Part shown: piece by piece, positions 6,435 through 7,381 of the stretch
Position numbering within the stretch: the stretch's first letter is position 1
How the letters are laid out: every line of letters begins with the position of its first letter
From: Deltaproteobacteria bacterium
Lineage (GTDB): Bacteria > Desulfobacterota_B > Binatia > UBA9968
Length of the DNA stretch: 7,381 nucleotides
Assembly (NCBI GenBank): GCA_005879255.1
Contig: VBKY01000381.1
Span: 1-7,381 of the forward strand
Direction: 5' to 3'
Translations under genes and position numbers: made by a program
The notes under the pieces: generated by a model
The model's input: the letters and a program-made list of their open reading frames with translations, nothing else
What the model was told of the DNA's origin: nothing
The model's database searches: none

Positions 6435-6703
6435 GTGTCCTTCCGAGTAGAATGAGGAATCTTTTTTTATAGTCGCAATCGAGAGTAGCGGATAAGGTGC
6501 TGTTATTTCAACTTCACCTTGGGTTGTACGGGCAGGGAACTGAGATGAATTAGGAAACGAAAACCGTGATCGTATCTTGCTCGCATTGGACGTAATAGGC
6601 AGGCCAGCGGGAAATGAGCACTTCGTAAAGTTGATTGAGAGATCCAGCGGACGTGATCTGAGAGAACCTGTGCGCGGAGCCAATTGAATAGAGCTCTTTG
6701 GCC
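6435..6703. other. Intergenic DNA without a recognised gene
   Basis: I translated this stretch on the minus strand to look for the missing part of the transposase-like protein. The frames either contain stops or give Ser/Arg/Pro-rich peptides without family features. It could be decayed coding DNA from the element that left the HTH fragment at 6231-6431. A run of seven T at 6462-6468 has no convincing stem before it. On the plus strand the reading is closed by stops at short intervals. Confidence 0.4.
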
Positions 6704-6733
6704 TTGACGCTTCTTCAAGCGCGGCGATATAGG
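6704..6733 (+). promoter_or_regulatory. Candidate promoter for the decarboxylase-like gene
   Basis: TTGACG (6704-6709, five of six matches to the -35 consensus) and TATAGG (6728-6733, four of six to -10) are 18 nt apart. The -35 lies within an inverted repeat, CTTGA-N7-TCAAG (6703-6719), that could be an operator. The predicted start near 6740 gives a leader of roughly 85 nt to the ATG at 6825. Confidence 0.35.
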
Positions 6734-6824
6734 TGCTAATTGAGGAATTCTTCACCGTGAGATGAACGAGCCGCCAAAGTGGAAAAAGTTGTCGGCGGCG
6801 CATGGATGCTCGTTGGAGGATGAT

Positions 6825-7381
6825 ATGACCGTTCTCAAGACCGCGATCGCGACCTACCCGCACACGAAAGGCCTGAAGGATGGTACCGTGTCGGTGCCCG
6901 GCGTTCAGTTCGAGCATGTCGAGATCGCGCCGATCATCGGCGCTTTCCGCCGCATGTGCCGCACGCTGGACTTCGACGTCTGCGAGATGGCCATTACGAC
7001 GTACCTGACTGCCAAGGCCCACGACAAACAGTTTACGGCGCTGCCGGTCTTCGTGTTGCGCCAGTTCCACCACTCCCCGATCGTTTACAACATAAAGTCC
7101 GGCGTGCAGTCGCCGAAGGATCTCGAGGGCAAGAAGGTCGGCGTGCGCGCGTACACCGTTACTACCGGTGTTTGGACGAGGGGGATTCTCGCGACGGAGT
7201 ACGGCGTCGATCTCGATAAGATCACCTGGGTGGTGGTCGATGAAGAACACGTTCAGGAATATCGGAAGCCCGCCAACGTAATCGAGCGCCCTGGGGCGAA
7301 CTTGGCCGAGATGCTTTTGAAGGGTGAGATCGCGGCCGCCATCGGCGTCGGCAAGGTCGACTCTCCGAACGTCAAGCCTCT
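6825..7381 (+). CDS. 4,5-dihydroxyphthalate decarboxylase-like protein, N-terminal part
   Basis: Seen: 185 open codons from the ATG at 6825 to the right edge, so the C-terminus is missing. A GGAGGA site (6815-6820) precedes the ATG by 4 nt. The start MTVLKTAIATYPHTKGLKDG (1-20) is followed by FDVCEMAITTY (50-60), FTALPVFVLRQFHHSPIVYN (70-89), SPKDLEGKKVGVRAY (96-110) and GILATEYGVDLDKITWV (120-136). Known: 'YdhT..L.dG', 'FDv.Ems...Y', 'alPvF..R.FrHs', 'dLaGKrVG' and 'eyGvdl..I.Wv' is the order in the Pht5-type 4,5-dihydroxyphthalate decarboxylase family, which has a periplasmic-binding-protein fold and converts 4,5-dihydroxyphthalate to protocatechuate. There is no signal peptide, which favours a cytoplasmic enzyme over a binding protein, although many relatives carry the name only by similarity. 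The frame is open back to an ATG at 6762 (21 more codons) that has a poor ribosome-binding site. Third-position GC is about 87% over the first 60 codons, far above the other genes here. The substrate is unproven. Confidence 0.85.
   Translation, partial: MTVLKTAIATYPHTKGLKDGTVSVPGVQFEHVEIAPIIGAFRRMCRTLDFDVCEMAITTYLTAKAHDKQFTALPVFVLRQFHHSPIVYNIKSGVQSPKDLEGKKVGVRAYTVTTGVWTRGILATEYGVDLDKITWVVVDEEHVQEYRKPANVIERPGANLAEMLLKGEIAAAIGVGKVDSPNVKP

Noticed and set aside
1543..6781. Shared 11-mer CCGCCAAAGTG at 1543-1553 and 6771-6781, with a related CCACTTTG near 6411, considered as mobile-element ends
   Set aside because: Several exact 11-nt matches are expected by chance in a 7.4-kb window, and similarity does not extend beyond the core.
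6432..7250. 272-codon open frame on the minus strand
   Set aside because: It is antisense to the decarboxylase-like gene, whose plus-strand translation has clear family motifs, and high third-position GC commonly opens the opposite strand. The translation is rich in Arg, His and Asp with no recognisable domain.

Overview
The window looks like accessory chromosome of an uncultivated or environmental Gram-negative bacterium. Two encoded proteins carry Sec-type signal peptides and belong to periplasmic binding-protein families. A third gene pair encodes an inner-membrane exporter with a periplasmic adaptor, a design that presupposes an outer membrane. Composition is moderately GC-rich with mixed codon use. 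Nothing here fixes the lineage; the families are typical of Pseudomonadota and neighbouring soil phyla.

Layout. (1) 1-472, minus: the start of a secreted NMT1/SsuA-like substrate-binding protein, cut by the window edge. (2) 535-1431, minus: a two-domain VOC protein resembling type I extradiol ring-cleavage dioxygenases, 62 nt upstream of (1) on the same strand and probably co-transcribed with it. (3) 1432-1829: a divergent control region. (4) 1830-3446 and 3494-4849, plus: an EmrB-like 14-helix MFS exporter and an EmrA/HlyD-like adaptor with an unusually long coiled coil, a probable two-gene efflux operon. (5) 4850-4999: convergent intergenic DNA with a possible terminator. (6) 5000-6127, minus: a secreted binding protein of the Fbp/Afu/spermidine-binding type. 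(7) 6128-6824: a long interval without an intact gene. It holds a cluster of four GATATC palindromes and, on the minus strand at 6231-6431, a 66-codon fragment ending in a helix-turn-helix, read as the broken C-terminus of a transposase-like protein. (8) 6825-7381, plus: the start of a 4,5-dihydroxyphthalate decarboxylase-like protein without a signal peptide and with markedly higher third-position GC.

Working together (inference). A ring-cleavage-type dioxygenase, a decarboxylase-family protein, an efflux pump transcribed divergently from the dioxygenase, and two binding proteins for small molecules suggest uptake, breakdown and tolerance of aromatic acids. No permease, ATPase, regulator or outer-membrane channel lies in the window, so the scheme is incomplete. 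I found no CRISPR array, tRNA, rRNA, phage module or clearly new defence system. The most useful unlisted signals are the hidden HTH fragment, the palindrome cluster beside it, and the duplicated metal-ligand pattern in the dioxygenase.
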